DNA from: Bacteroidales bacterium
GTDB taxonomy: Bacteria; Bacteroidota; Bacteroidia; Bacteroidales; UBA932
Length of the DNA: 50,708 nucleotides
Assembly (NCBI GenBank): GCA_017561885.1
Contig: JAFZBF010000052.1
Coordinates: 1 to 50,708 of the forward strand
Direction of reading: 5' to 3'
Shown here: positions 24,765 through 33,462 of the stretch, one piece after another
How positions within the stretch are numbered: position 1 is the stretch's first letter
Layout of the letters: each line of letters starts with the position of its first letter
The notes under the pieces: model-generated
Seen by the model: the letters and a program-made list of their open reading frames with translations, nothing else
What the model was told of the DNA's origin: nothing
Database searches by the model: none
Program-made: the position numbers and the translations under genes

Positions 24765-27700
24765 ATGGCACAATACGAGCAGCTTTTGTCTAAGGATCCT
24801 ATTGGCGCTTTCGACAAAATCAAAGAAGACTATCTGCGGTATTTTGAGACGATGTACCGTTTCAAAGATCAGAGCATCGATAAGAAAAAGAATGCTGAAA
24901 TCCGCAAATCCGACAACCTTGCAAAAGAGCCCTATTGCGAGCTTTTGCCGAAGTATCAGTCAGAGAGTTGCGATCTTGCATCCCTGTGTAAGCCAGCTAC
25001 AGGTGATTATTATACAAAGCATAATGGGTTAAAACCCTTGCCAGATGGGTACGCATCCTTTATTACAAACGGCTTAATGAACTACATTCCGTACAAGCAT
25101 CAGTTCGAGATGCTCTGCAAGGGATACGGTGAAGGAAAGAATGTCTTGATCACATCTGGAACCGGCTCTGGAAAAACCGAATCCTTCTTGTTGCCTCTGT
25201 TTGCAGAATTATTATATGAGGCTAATAACAAGTGGTCAGCTCCCGCTGTCGGGTACAATCCTACTTGGTGGCAGACTGTTGACCAGGAAGGAGTTTATGT
25301 GCCGTGCCAACGAAATGGCGAAACTCGTCTGGCCGCCATGAGAGCACTCCTACTTTATCCGATGAATGCCCTTGTTGCAGATCAGGTCGCCAGATTAAGA
25401 AAGGCGTTGGACTCTCCGGCCGTGAGGGCTTTTCTCGACAAGGATTGTAATGGGAATCGTATTTTTTTCGGAAGCTATAATAGCGAGACTCCGAACAAAT
25501 ACAAGGCGGTTGCCCGATTGGCAGCATCATTTGACCAAGCTCAAGTCTTGTCCAAAGCAGCATCAAATGGGGAATGCGAGCCCGATGATGTTTATGTATC
25601 TTCCCGCCTATCTGATCAGGAATTCACAGGGGAAATGCTGGTTCGAGAGGATATGCATAAGGCATGTCCGGACATCTTCATTACAAACATTAGTATGTTG
25701 AGCATAATGCTAATGCGTTTTGAAGAGCAGGATATGTTGGACCAGACTAGGAATTATTATCAAAATCATCCCGATGCTGTTTTCCATTTAATCGTGGATG
25801 AATTGCACTTACATCGAGGAACAGCTGGAGCTGAAGTATCCTATCTCTTAAGAATGTTCTTAGATCGCATCGGTGTTTCTCCCATGAAGAATGGGAAAGC
25901 GAATCCACAATTACGCGTGTATGCATCCAGTGCCTCTTTGGGCCTTGGCGCCCAACAGTATCTTGCTGATTTTTTTGGCATATCAGATCCACAAAAGCCT
26001 TTTGCGATTCAGCAAGGATATGATTTAAGTATTCCGTCAGCAAAGCAGGCCACGCTTGACTATTCTGTTTTCGACACTTTCTGCAAGAATAACACTTTCG
26101 GAAAGTTTTATTACGAACAGAGTGCGGCTGAGAAGGTAAGCACGGAGAGCCTCTTCCTTAACAAGGCGGGATACTCGAAAACGTTCGACCAGTTTGTTGA
26201 CGAGTATTCACCCCAAATCTACGAGGACCTTCGAAAGTTTGTCTCGCCAGCCTGCACTACATTCGCTTTATCAGATTTACAAAAACTACCAGGTGCCCCA
26301 TCCGATGATGCGATCAGAGGTTTTTTTATCTTCAGAGGAGCTGTTAATCACGGGTATCTTCCTAGTATAAGATTTCATCAATTCTACCGATACATTGATG
26401 GCCTCTGGGGTGAGCTACTACCGGATAAGAATTCAATGGGGCCTATAGGCGAAGTATTGTTTCATCCCGAAGAGGTGTCTTCTAACGGAAAACATAGGGT
26501 TCTTGAATTATTAAGATGCGAGTGTTGTGGCGAATTGTTTATTGGTGGTAATAGGGCCGATAGCGTTTCAAGAGGTAAAGTGGGCCTGTCTCTTAATAGC
26601 CCTCAGCTTGACAAGATTCCCAATATGCAAGCGACACCTATGGTTCAAAGAAAGACTCTTGATGAATATGCCTTATTCTGGCCAAGTAAAGCTCGCTCAC
26701 TCAATGGATGGTATAGTAGCGAACCCGCAACGGGTAAATATGAACGTTTTGGTGTGGTGAATTGTATTGGAGAGAAATCAACTCGAGATAATGGCTCCGA
26801 TGACAGGCACGGGGCTTGGAAAGAAGGGTTCTTGAATCCATATGATGGTGCTATCACTTTCGCTCTTGGCCCCAAGGTCGCACGCGATGAATACATCCAT
26901 GGCTATTTATATTGTCCAAGAAACTCTGCTGGAGCAGATGCTACTGATTTAAATACAAGAGTGCTCAAAGCGATTCCTTGTAAGTGCCCCGCATGCGAGA
27001 AGGACTACTTAAATCGGAAATATACACAATCACCGATACGCAGTTTTAGAACTGGTATGGGACGAAACAACCAGATATTCGGCAAAGAACTCCTATATCA
27101 GCTGGATCCTCACGGCTCTCATCATTCCAAACTAATCGGGTTCTCAGATAGTCGACAAGATGCGGCTGAGCAATCAAAGTTAATTGCGAGAGAGCACTAC
27201 CGTGATATGTTGCGCCTATGTTTTATCAATTTAATCGCACAAAAATCAAAAGGCGTTGCATCTGCTCAGCTGAATCAATTAAAATCGATGATTGTGCCTG
27301 CTGTGCAGGGTGGAGTTCCATCAAGTACCATTATTAGTACCATCAATAACTGGCCTGGCCTTTCAACCTCAGACATCACTTCTCTCTGCGGAATAATATC
27401 ATCTGGATTACCAGCGAATGTTATTGTTTTAAAGATTAATTCTTATTCTCCAATTATTGATAGCGTTGATCTCAATAGAATGGTGTCCAAGAGCAACAAT
27501 ATGATTGATGGTGAGTTGGTATCAGAGTTGTTGAAACTTGGCATTAATCCGGCCGGATCAGAGTACTCCGACATGTATCCTATAGATGAACAGTATTGGG
27601 ATAATAATTATGTTTTTACCCCCGGCGGAGAAATGATGAAAAAAGATTCCTTCAATAAGGTAATCAAGATTAATAGGAATGGCCAAAATCAACATGTTGC

Positions 27701-30700
27701 GTTTGGCGAAGTAGTATACAAGAATATTGAATCTAATATTTTTAATAACTGTTTTGGGCAATATATTAATGTAAACACTGAAGTTGCGGGTTTGGGTTAT
27801 GTAGCTTCATCAGACATTAGCCAATCGCTGGCAGTTAATCAATTACGTCAACTTATTCAACCATACTTGACGTCTAATAACCTGTCAATAGATGGCGTGA
27901 TTAACGCTATGATTCGTGTTTATGGTGATGCATACAGATATGATGGTGATTTTGAGGCCAAAGATATGCCTAATTATCCTGTATTCTCAAAGCCACTGAA
28001 AAAGGTGGTTCGACATCTGGCCCTTTTGACAGGGAATAATGAGAATACATTAGGAGATGCCGTCTGCAGCGCAATGCGTTCTGTCGCAACCAGTGATAAT
28101 GGAAAATTGGAACTGAATAAGCCGTTGCGTTTTATTCTTATGCATTCTGGAGACGAATACTATGTTTGCCCTAAGTGCGGCCGTGTTCATCTTCATAGAG
28201 GTATCGGCTTTTGCACCAACACCGCATGCCTAAGCGAATTGCCAGTAGCGCCTTCGGGGAAGGTAGATAATTTATGGGCGAGCAACTATATTTCATTTGA
28301 TGTCAGAATGGAGCCTCACGATCCAAGGCGTTTACATTCTGAAGAACTTACAGGTCAGACGGATGATCAGATGGGACGACTGCTATGCTTCAAGGATATA
28401 ATGCTGGCAGGAAAGAATCCATTGTCAAATTGCATCGATATGCTAAGCGTAACCACGACAATGGAAGTTGGCGTGGACATTGGCAGTCTTCAGGCCATTT
28501 ATCAGGGCAATATGCCTCCAACACGTTACAATTATCAGCAGAGAGTTGGTAGAGCGGGTCGTAGAGGTCAGGCCTTCTCCGCCGCCCTAACTTTTTGCCG
28601 CGGCAGAAGTCATGACAACTATTACTATTATCAGGCGACTGAAGAAATAACAGGTGGGATCCCTGCATATCCTACTATCTCTGTCAATCCGATCGTAGAC
28701 GGCGTCCCTAATGCTGTTATACTCAAACGTATTGTGCTCAAGCACATACTAATGGCTATTTCTTCAAGGGAACAAGGCTGGGCGACGAAAACCGGTACTG
28801 CGGGGCAGTTAGGGAATACTGGTAATTGGAAAACAGTTGTTCGTCCCCATATTAAGGACTGGATCCAGAACCATCAAAGTGACATTAATGATATTATTCA
28901 TTATTATACTTCACAGTTTGTTGCGCCAACAGATCAATTGAATTCCGATATCTTGTCATGGATAAATAATGACATACTAGCATTAATGGATAGAGCGATA
29001 GACAGTAGTACACAAGATGATAACGCGCAATCCTTTGCTGAAGCAGGACTCTTACCGATGTATGGCTTGCCTTCTTCTATCAGACCCTTATATCATGGCG
29101 GATTATCTGTCGGCAAGCCCAATAATGATAGTTATACCGAAATCTATTCTGGAATCATAGACCGCCCCATTGAACAAGCAATAACTGAGTTCGCGCCAGG
29201 AGCTATTAAGACTAAGGATGCAGCAGAATACCAGTCTGCCGGTCTCACGATTCCACTAAAGTTTCTTGCTCGCAGAAAAGCATTCAGTGATTTATCGATC
29301 AACCCTGAAGAGTTAGACCCTCTCCAACATAGCTACAATCTTAACTTGAATGGCTCGGAGATCGTGTCTGTTGAGCCATATAATCAGAGTTTTATTGACC
29401 CGATTAATTTATCGACAGTTCGATTGGTGATTCCAAAGGCATTCAGAACCGACCGGATTATTGGCAACAAGGGAGAATATAACCAGGAAGACGACACAAG
29501 GAGCAATTATACGCCGGTGGAGATTTGGGTAGATGCAAAATCCTCTGCGCCAGCGTCCATTACCGGTGGTTCCTTGTTATGGGAGGTATGGAACGGGGAT
29601 AATAAAAAGGGTGATGTGTGGTATATTAATACCAACAATGGAGAATTCTTTAGAGGAGAACGAGCTATTCGCAAAAATGCCGGATCGTATCTAGTGGAAC
29701 CTCGTTTCTTCTCACAGCAAATTACCCCGACGAACGAAGCCCAAATTATTGGCTCATCACCCAACTTCATGGTAGAAGGCTGTTATAAGAAGGAATATTG
29801 GAGCACGGATAATAATCCTGAGAGAATTGCAATCGGAGCAAAAAAGGTCACAGATATCCTGTGCCTCTCTATGGATGTATCCAAAATCCCTCACGTGATT
29901 AATCTAAACTGCCTTACGGGTAATCGCTCCGCAATTGTCGCCGCATTCTACTCAGCTGCCACGTTAATACAAAGGACATTCGCGGATGAAATAGATATCC
30001 AACCAGAAGAGATCGAGATAAGTGAGGTTAAAATTGATCCTACGAGTGGAATGCCATCCATATATTTGAATGATAAAGCGGCAAATGGAGCCGGTTTCAT
30101 TTCGTTACTCTGTAAAACAGATCCAACCACGGGGACGCTCAGATTACAATCTATTATGGAAGACATCGTGTCTCCTAATCCAAAGAGCAAGTTTATCCGT
30201 GCAATATTGAGCCATAAAGATGAATGCGCTACCGCATGTCCCAAGTGTTTAGACACTTTCTATAACAGAGGCATTCATCACGTTTTGGATTGGAGATTGG
30301 GGATGGATATTATTAAACTGATGGTAGATGGGACATATGATATGGGCTACTCCGATTTATCATCTACTCCTTATGGTGACTTAGCCAAGATTTTGAACGA
30401 ACTTGGAGAACGTGTTGAACACGCACATCCGGCCGGAAATATCGTATATGCCAAGAATGATTTACATGATTGGCATTCCGGATACTTTACGACTTTGGAA
30501 CGGGGCGTTTCCCATGTAGAGCACTTAGTCCATCCGTTATGGAATGTGAGTGACCAGGAATCGATTAACGGGTGTAGAGCCCAGAATTCTTTCAAGTTAC
30601 AGAGAACAGTTAAATCAAATCCTGTTAAATGCACTACAAGCCCTGCGCCTAATGCGACACCATCATTTCAAAATGGAGTAAGTCCTACTTCCGCAAATCA

Positions 30701-30758
30701 ACCGTCATCCTCTGCTCCGTTCAGTTCCGGGTCTGGAGGATATGGCTCGTTAGGTTAA
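24765..30758 (+). CDS. druE: DruE-like giant SF2 helicase with DUF1998 domain
   Basis: This 1997-residue protein is a DExH helicase with a C-terminal DUF1998 domain, the hallmark of DruE of Druantia systems. Motif I is TSGTGSGKTES (133-138 core), motif II is VDELH (D345-H348), and motif VI is QQRVGRAGRRG (from residue 1258). The region after LSVTTTMEVGVDIGS forms the second RecA lobe. Cysteine clusters appear at RCECCGELF, CPACEKDY, CPKCGRVHLHRG ... C and the DUF1998 signature CATACPKCL (C1821, C1825, C1828). The last ~50 residues are Ser/Pro/Gly-rich and probably disordered. DISARM DrmA/DrmB are split and usually with a methylase, so Druantia fits better. Confidence 0.8.
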   Translation: MAQYEQLLSKDPIGAFDKIKEDYLRYFETMYRFKDQSIDKKKNAEIRKSDNLAKEPYCELLPKYQSESCDLASLCKPATGDYYTKHNGLKPLPDGYASFITNGLMNYIPYKHQFEMLCKGYGEGKNVLITSGTGSGKTESFLLPLFAELLYEANNKWSAPAVGYNPTWWQTVDQEGVYVPCQRNGETRLAAMRALLLYPMNALVADQVARLRKALDSPAVRAFLDKDCNGNRIFFGSYNSETPNKYKAVARLAASFDQAQVLSKAASNGECEPDDVYVSSRLSDQEFTGEMLVREDMHKACPDIFITNISMLSIMLMRFEEQDMLDQTRNYYQNHPDAVFHLIVDELHLHRGTAGAEVSYLLRMFLDRIGVSPMKNGKANPQLRVYASSASLGLGAQQYLADFFGISDPQKPFAIQQGYDLSIPSAKQATLDYSVFDTFCKNNTFGKFYYEQSAAEKVSTESLFLNKAGYSKTFDQFVDEYSPQIYEDLRKFVSPACTTFALSDLQKLPGAPSDDAIRGFFIFRGAVNHGYLPSIRFHQFYRYIDGLWGELLPDKNSMGPIGEVLFHPEEVSSNGKHRVLELLRCECCGELFIGGNRADSVSRGKVGLSLNSPQLDKIPNMQATPMVQRKTLDEYALFWPSKARSLNGWYSSEPATGKYERFGVVNCIGEKSTRDNGSDDRHGAWKEGFLNPYDGAITFALGPKVARDEYIHGYLYCPRNSAGADATDLNTRVLKAIPCKCPACEKDYLNRKYTQSPIRSFRTGMGRNNQIFGKELLYQLDPHGSHHSKLIGFSDSRQDAAEQSKLIAREHYRDMLRLCFINLIAQKSKGVASAQLNQLKSMIVPAVQGGVPSSTIISTINNWPGLSTSDITSLCGIISSGLPANVIVLKINSYSPIIDSVDLNRMVSKSNNMIDGELVSELLKLGINPAGSEYSDMYPIDEQYWDNNYVFTPGGEMMKKDSFNKVIKINRNGQNQHVAFGEVVYKNIESNIFNNCFGQYINVNTEVAGLGYVASSDISQSLAVNQLRQLIQPYLTSNNLSIDGVINAMIRVYGDAYRYDGDFEAKDMPNYPVFSKPLKKVVRHLALLTGNNENTLGDAVCSAMRSVATSDNGKLELNKPLRFILMHSGDEYYVCPKCGRVHLHRGIGFCTNTACLSELPVAPSGKVDNLWASNYISFDVRMEPHDPRRLHSEELTGQTDDQMGRLLCFKDIMLAGKNPLSNCIDMLSVTTTMEVGVDIGSLQAIYQGNMPPTRYNYQQRVGRAGRRGQAFSAALTFCRGRSHDNYYYYQATEEITGGIPAYPTISVNPIVDGVPNAVILKRIVLKHILMAISSREQGWATKTGTAGQLGNTGNWKTVVRPHIKDWIQNHQSDINDIIHYYTSQFVAPTDQLNSDILSWINNDILALMDRAIDSSTQDDNAQSFAEAGLLPMYGLPSSIRPLYHGGLSVGKPNNDSYTEIYSGIIDRPIEQAITEFAPGAIKTKDAAEYQSAGLTIPLKFLARRKAFSDLSINPEELDPLQHSYNLNLNGSEIVSVEPYNQSFIDPINLSTVRLVIPKAFRTDRIIGNKGEYNQEDDTRSNYTPVEIWVDAKSSAPASITGGSLLWEVWNGDNKKGDVWYINTNNGEFFRGERAIRKNAGSYLVEPRFFSQQITPTNEAQIIGSSPNFMVEGCYKKEYWSTDNNPERIAIGAKKVTDILCLSMDVSKIPHVINLNCLTGNRSAIVAAFYSAATLIQRTFADEIDIQPEEIEISEVKIDPTSGMPSIYLNDKAANGAGFISLLCKTDPTTGTLRLQSIMEDIVSPNPKSKFIRAILSHKDECATACPKCLDTFYNRGIHHVLDWRLGMDIIKLMVDGTYDMGYSDLSSTPYGDLAKILNELGERVEHAHPAGNIVYAKNDLHDWHSGYFTTLERGVSHVEHLVHPLWNVSDQESINGCRAQNSFKLQRTVKSNPVKCTTSPAPNATPSFQNGVSPTSANQPSSSAPFSSGSGGYGSLG

Positions 30759-30774
30759 TCCTGGCAACTATTAC

Positions 30775-30808
30775 AAAATGCACTTATCGTAACGGATAAG
30801 TGCATTTT
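30775..30808. terminator. Strong bidirectional terminator closing the island
   Basis: A perfect 14-bp stem (arms 30775-30788 and 30795-30808, GTAACG loop) starts with AAAA and ends with TTTT, so it can stop transcripts from druE and from the convergent HD-domain gene. Confidence 0.92.
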
Positions 30809-30820
30809 TCAATCTGTCTT

Positions 30821-31469
30821 TTAGTATTTCTGTCCAGGATGCACTGCAGCATCTTTTTTGTCTGAATCAAACACAATATGCCAGAGTCGATCCTTGACGG
30901 CTTTCGAATGATCAAGTTCATTCTCTTTGTCTCTGGAATGGTATTTTGGCCCCTTCATGTGCCAGCGGATTGCTCTGCGCTCTGCTTCTGATAGCTTGAG
31001 GCCACAGCTTCTAAGAATCTGGATGGAGCGGACGCTATGCTTGCTGTCCATTTCACACTTTGGGGTATGCTGGTGAATAGAGCGGCCCTTGAACCAGAAA
31101 CGGTCCGACTTGCATATGTCGTGAAGAAGGGCTCCGATGATGACACTGTCGGCCGGCAGGCCGGCTCCGTGTGTTTTGGCTAGTCTGTATGTGCCAATAG
31201 AGTGCTCGGCCAATCCTCCCGGGGTAGTTGTGATGTCCATGGGGCGAGGAAGCACGATAGAAAAACCCGCTGTCGTCCAGATACTGTATCACATTGGCCA
31301 TACCATCCCTGTTTGTGGAGTTAAGCAGGTCTATGATTTCTGCCCTTTGAGCGACCATTCTTGTTAAAGCCTGATCCTCATGCTCTATTTTCGAATACCA
31401 TCCGGCTATCTTTTTCCTGGCGACTTGTTCGAATTCCAAGGAATCTTTCCTAGATTGTCCTTCTGCCAT
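30821..31469 (-). pseudogene. HD-domain phosphohydrolase, split by a one-base frameshift
   Basis: Two minus-strand frames join into one HD protein. The upstream frame (31469 down to about 31220) gives a helical N-terminus ending SSPHGHHNYPG. The downstream frame continues GLAEHSIGTYRLAKTHGAG ... GALLHDICKSDRFW, with His and the HD pair of metal-dependent phosphohydrolases. The frames meet in CCCCGGGAGG near 31217-31226. Deleting one G restores YPGGLAEHS. A recent mutation, a phase-variable run or a sequence error are all possible. Such HD proteins hydrolyse nucleotides or cyclic nucleotides. Confidence 0.7.
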
Positions 31470-31490
31470 AAGCAGATTGAAAATAAGCAG

Positions 31491-31754
31491 TTACTCAGTT
31501 ATTATTCTATTCCCAAACTTCAGCATATAGCCCTTGTTAATGTCCACATCATAGTCGGGGAACAACTCACATACTGTTTCTATTGATACGGGAGAATCCA
31601 TCACAGTAAGGTCAAACTCAAGCAGTGTAAGTCCGTCGTCGCGCCGGCAGACTTCCTTGGGGTTAATTTCTTCTCCGCCATCGAACTCATCTTCATCGCA
31701 TGGTTCCAAAACTTGAAATTCCGAGTACTCTTCTAAAAATTCATCTAATGTCAT
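31491..31754 (-). CDS. Small acidic protein, unknown
   Basis: This 87-residue protein is strongly acidic (EPCDEDEFDGGEE; many Asp/Glu) with no signal peptide or membrane helix. I recognise no family. It lies 21 nt upstream of the broken HD-domain gene on the same strand, suggesting one transcript. An acidic small protein next to a nucleotide hydrolase could be an inhibitor or a DNA mimic, but that is speculation. Confidence 0.55.
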   Translation of the reverse strand: MTLDEFLEEYSEFQVLEPCDEDEFDGGEEINPKEVCRRDDGLTLLEFDLTVMDSPVSIETVCELFPDYDVDINKGYMLKFGNRIITE

Positions 31755-31815
31755 AATCTCTGTTTTTGTATAAAGGTAAGAAATAGTTAGGACAATCGCT
31801 TTAACCTGGTCCAGT

Positions 31816-32154
31816 CTACTTATACTTTTTCCCCATCTTGTTGAGGTTCTTCTCGGACTGGAGGGCGGTGTCGTATTCTCTTTTCATCGCAAGGTATTTC
31901 TGCTCGCACTTGGTGCTGCAGAAGTTGATGTCCTGCTTGTAGAAGTTCTTTCCGCAGATGGGGCACTGGAGCCCGGTGCCGGCGGGATAGTCGTCGCACC
32001 TTTCGACATCCTTGATTACGAATGACATATTGTCGTGCGGGTTCTCTGGGCCTCTTACCCAGGTGACGACAAGTGTTACACACCATACTGCTATGGCAAT
32101 TGCGAGAATGAAACCAAAAAAGATCTTCAGAAAGAATTTCGTTACCTTGAACAT
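31816..32154 (-). CDS. Membrane-anchored zinc-knuckle protein
   Basis: This 112-residue protein has one N-terminal membrane segment (FFLKIFFGFILAIAIAVWCV, ~7-30) and a C-terminal four-cysteine motif CPICG ... FCSTKC that resembles a treble-clef or TRASH-like zinc site. The tail is Lys-rich. Its own GTAA-N19-TATATA promoter is placed at the 3' end of the upstream sigma gene. The function is unknown; a membrane-tethered partner of the sigma factor would be a reasonable hypothesis. Confidence 0.65.
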   Translation of the reverse strand: MFKVTKFFLKIFFGFILAIAIAVWCVTLVVTWVRGPENPHDNMSFVIKDVERCDDYPAGTGLQCPICGKNFYKQDINFCSTKCEQKYLAMKREYDTALQSEKNLNKMGKKYK

Positions 32155-32179
32155 ATCTGTAGGGATTGCTGTTATATAA

Positions 32180-32932
32180 CTATATACCGGCTTCTATCAA
32201 TTTCATTACATCCCTGGCCATCTTGTCGTAATCCAGCGACGGGAGGATGGGATTGCTCACAGCAATTTCAATAGATGTGCTTTCGCTGCTTATGGCAATG
32301 ATATCTGGTCCGCCCAAAATGCTGCGATTGTAAATCTCGAAGTCTCTGCATTCGAATTCTTCGCATTGCTTGAAATAGTCCATACGCGACATCTCCATCA
32401 GCTTCGGGAGTTTCTCGAAAATGCGGAAACGTCTGACGCTGATATAACTCTGAGGTATGTTGAGAGTCTCCGCCGAGCGTGCCACATAGGTCGACTTGTT
32501 TTCCAGATAGTAGTTTAGGATAATCTGGTCGCTTGGGGATAGTTTGAGGATGGCCTTCTTGAGACGCGGTATCATCTTCTCGAGCGCACCGGAAGAGGTG
32601 TCGCGGGAATCGCCCATTACGGCCGTTTTAAGGTTGTCGATGCTGTCCTGCTTTGAGGCTTCCTTTGATTCTTTCTTTATCTCGTCAACCAGTTCGTTGT
32701 GGACGATGTTCGACAGGAATGTAGTGATCTTCACGCCTCTTGACGAATCATATTTGGCATAGGCTTTTTCCAGTGCGGAAAGCACTGCGGCATCGACCAC
32801 ATACTGCTCATCGACGTGTTTGTCGAATCCGCCCAGTTTCGCACGCTGGCGCGCCAGGTGGATGTCGGCGGCTTTTTTCGCCGGTTTGTAGTAAAGCCGA
32901 CAGAACTCGTTCCAAGCTACTTCAGTCATCAT
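32180..32932 (-). CDS. Sigma-70 family factor with C-terminal extension
   Basis: This 250-residue protein has a degenerate sigma region 2 (VDAAVLSALEKAYAKYDSSRGVKITTFLSNIVHNELVDEIKKE) and a region 4 helix-turn-helix (LKKAILKLSPSDQIILNYYLENKSTYVARSAETLNIPQSYISVRRFRIFEKL). About 70 extra residues follow, which I cannot assign. Region 2 keeps the YDxxRGxKxxTFLxxIVxN pattern that contacts core polymerase and melts DNA. It is the third sigma-family gene in the window. Its own promoter is of the GTAA-N19-TATATA class. ATG 32932 and ATG 32929 are adjacent and equally plausible starts. Confidence 0.75.
   Translation of the reverse strand: MMTEVAWNEFCRLYYKPAKKAADIHLARQRAKLGGFDKHVDEQYVVDAAVLSALEKAYAKYDSSRGVKITTFLSNIVHNELVDEIKKESKEASKQDSIDNLKTAVMGDSRDTSSGALEKMIPRLKKAILKLSPSDQIILNYYLENKSTYVARSAETLNIPQSYISVRRFRIFEKLPKLMEMSRMDYFKQCEEFECRDFEIYNRSILGGPDIIAISSESTSIEIAVSNPILPSLDYDKMARDVMKLIEAGI
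32181..32209 (-). promoter_or_regulatory. GTAA-N19-TATATA promoter, zinc-knuckle gene
   Basis: On the minus strand GTAA (32209-32206), 19 nt, TATATA (32186-32181), preceded by CCGG. It lies in the last codons of the sigma gene, 27 nt before the next start codon. Confidence 0.55.
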
Positions 32933-32962
32933 ATTAATCGGATAATCTTTTGGTTTCTACTA

Positions 32963-32991
32963 TATATACCTGTTAAGTACACGATTATTAC
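32963..32991 (-). promoter_or_regulatory. GTAA-N19-TATATA promoter, third sigma gene
   Basis: On the minus strand GTAA (32991-32988), 19 nt, TATATA (32968-32963), preceded by CAGG. It faces the divergent site at 33055-33083. Confidence 0.6.
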
Positions 32992-33054
32992 GGCTTGACG
33001 GTGATAATCTGTTTCGGTAGTATCAACTCAAGTTAGATAAAATTGAAAAAAGTT

Positions 33055-33083
33055 GAAATAATCAAGTTGTAATTCGGTATATA
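33055..33083 (+). promoter_or_regulatory. GAAA-N19-TATATA promoter, 120-aa gene
   Basis: GAAA (33055-33058), 19 nt, TATATA (33078-33083), preceded by CGG. The TATATA box sits inside the palindrome CGGT...ACCG (33075-33089), possibly an operator. The start codon is only 13 nt downstream. Confidence 0.6.
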
Positions 33084-33096
33084 TAACCGAGAAACA

Positions 33097-33459
33097 ATGA
33101 CATTGATGCCGAACTTTGAGAAGGAACAAGTGGCTGAGGCTATTGCAGAAATCGTGGCACAGAAGGCTTATGTGCCACTGAGGGAGACGGATTTCCGGGA
33201 GGTGTGTCCGAATCCGTATATGATCCACGTCGTGGCCGCTGATTCAGATAGCGCTGTCAGGCAGATTGAGCATGATATCAATGAGCTCGGCCTGAAGAAC
33301 TGGAGCGGTGTAATTGTGTTCATGCAGGGCTCGTCATTGAGCCTTTCTGATATTGATTGGTTAGACAAAGTAATACCAAGGGCTGCCAGATTCCGAAGAG
33401 GTCTTGGCAGCCCTGAGTATGAAGGTGTCGAAGTTTGGATATTCCTGCAGGAAGGATAA
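33097..33459 (+). CDS. Small protein resembling an isolated FtsZ C-terminal domain
   Basis: This 120-residue protein has no GTP-binding domain. However, its pattern AVRQIEHDINEL ... WSGVIVFMQGSSLSLSDIDWLDK ... GLGSPEYEGVEVWIFLQ runs parallel to the FtsZ C-terminal domain (A..A...L ... GVL.NI.GG.DLTL.E......... D......VRVTVIA) as I remember it. I consider this a fold-level suggestion, not an assignment. It is transcribed divergently from the third sigma gene with a GAAA-N19-TATATA promoter and ends 3 nt before the convergent GH95 gene. Confidence 0.6.
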   Translation: MTLMPNFEKEQVAEAIAEIVAQKAYVPLRETDFREVCPNPYMIHVVAADSDSAVRQIEHDINELGLKNWSGVIVFMQGSSLSLSDIDWLDKVIPRAARFRRGLGSPEYEGVEVWIFLQEG

Positions 33460-33462
33460 TCG

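Larger units (their letters stand above)
19040..30810 (+). other. AT-richer defence island (Druantia III-like core)
   Basis: From about 19040, inside the PARG frame, to the terminator at 30775-30808 the DNA is visibly AT-richer and codon choice shifts to A/T endings, while both flanks use G/C-ending codons. It holds the cysteine-peptidase-like domain, the NERD-SF1 helicase, and the druH-like and druE-like genes, all on the plus strand. I saw no integrase, transposase or flanking repeats, so the mechanism of entry is unknown. Confidence 0.65.

Noticed and set aside
24765..30758. DISARM (DrmA/DrmB) instead of Druantia
   Set aside because: Helicase and DUF1998 are on one ~2000-aa chain, and there is no methylase or phospholipase-D gene nearby.
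19040..30810. Prophage, transposon or integron carrying the Druantia island
   Set aside because: No integrase, transposase, terminal repeats or tRNA at either border.
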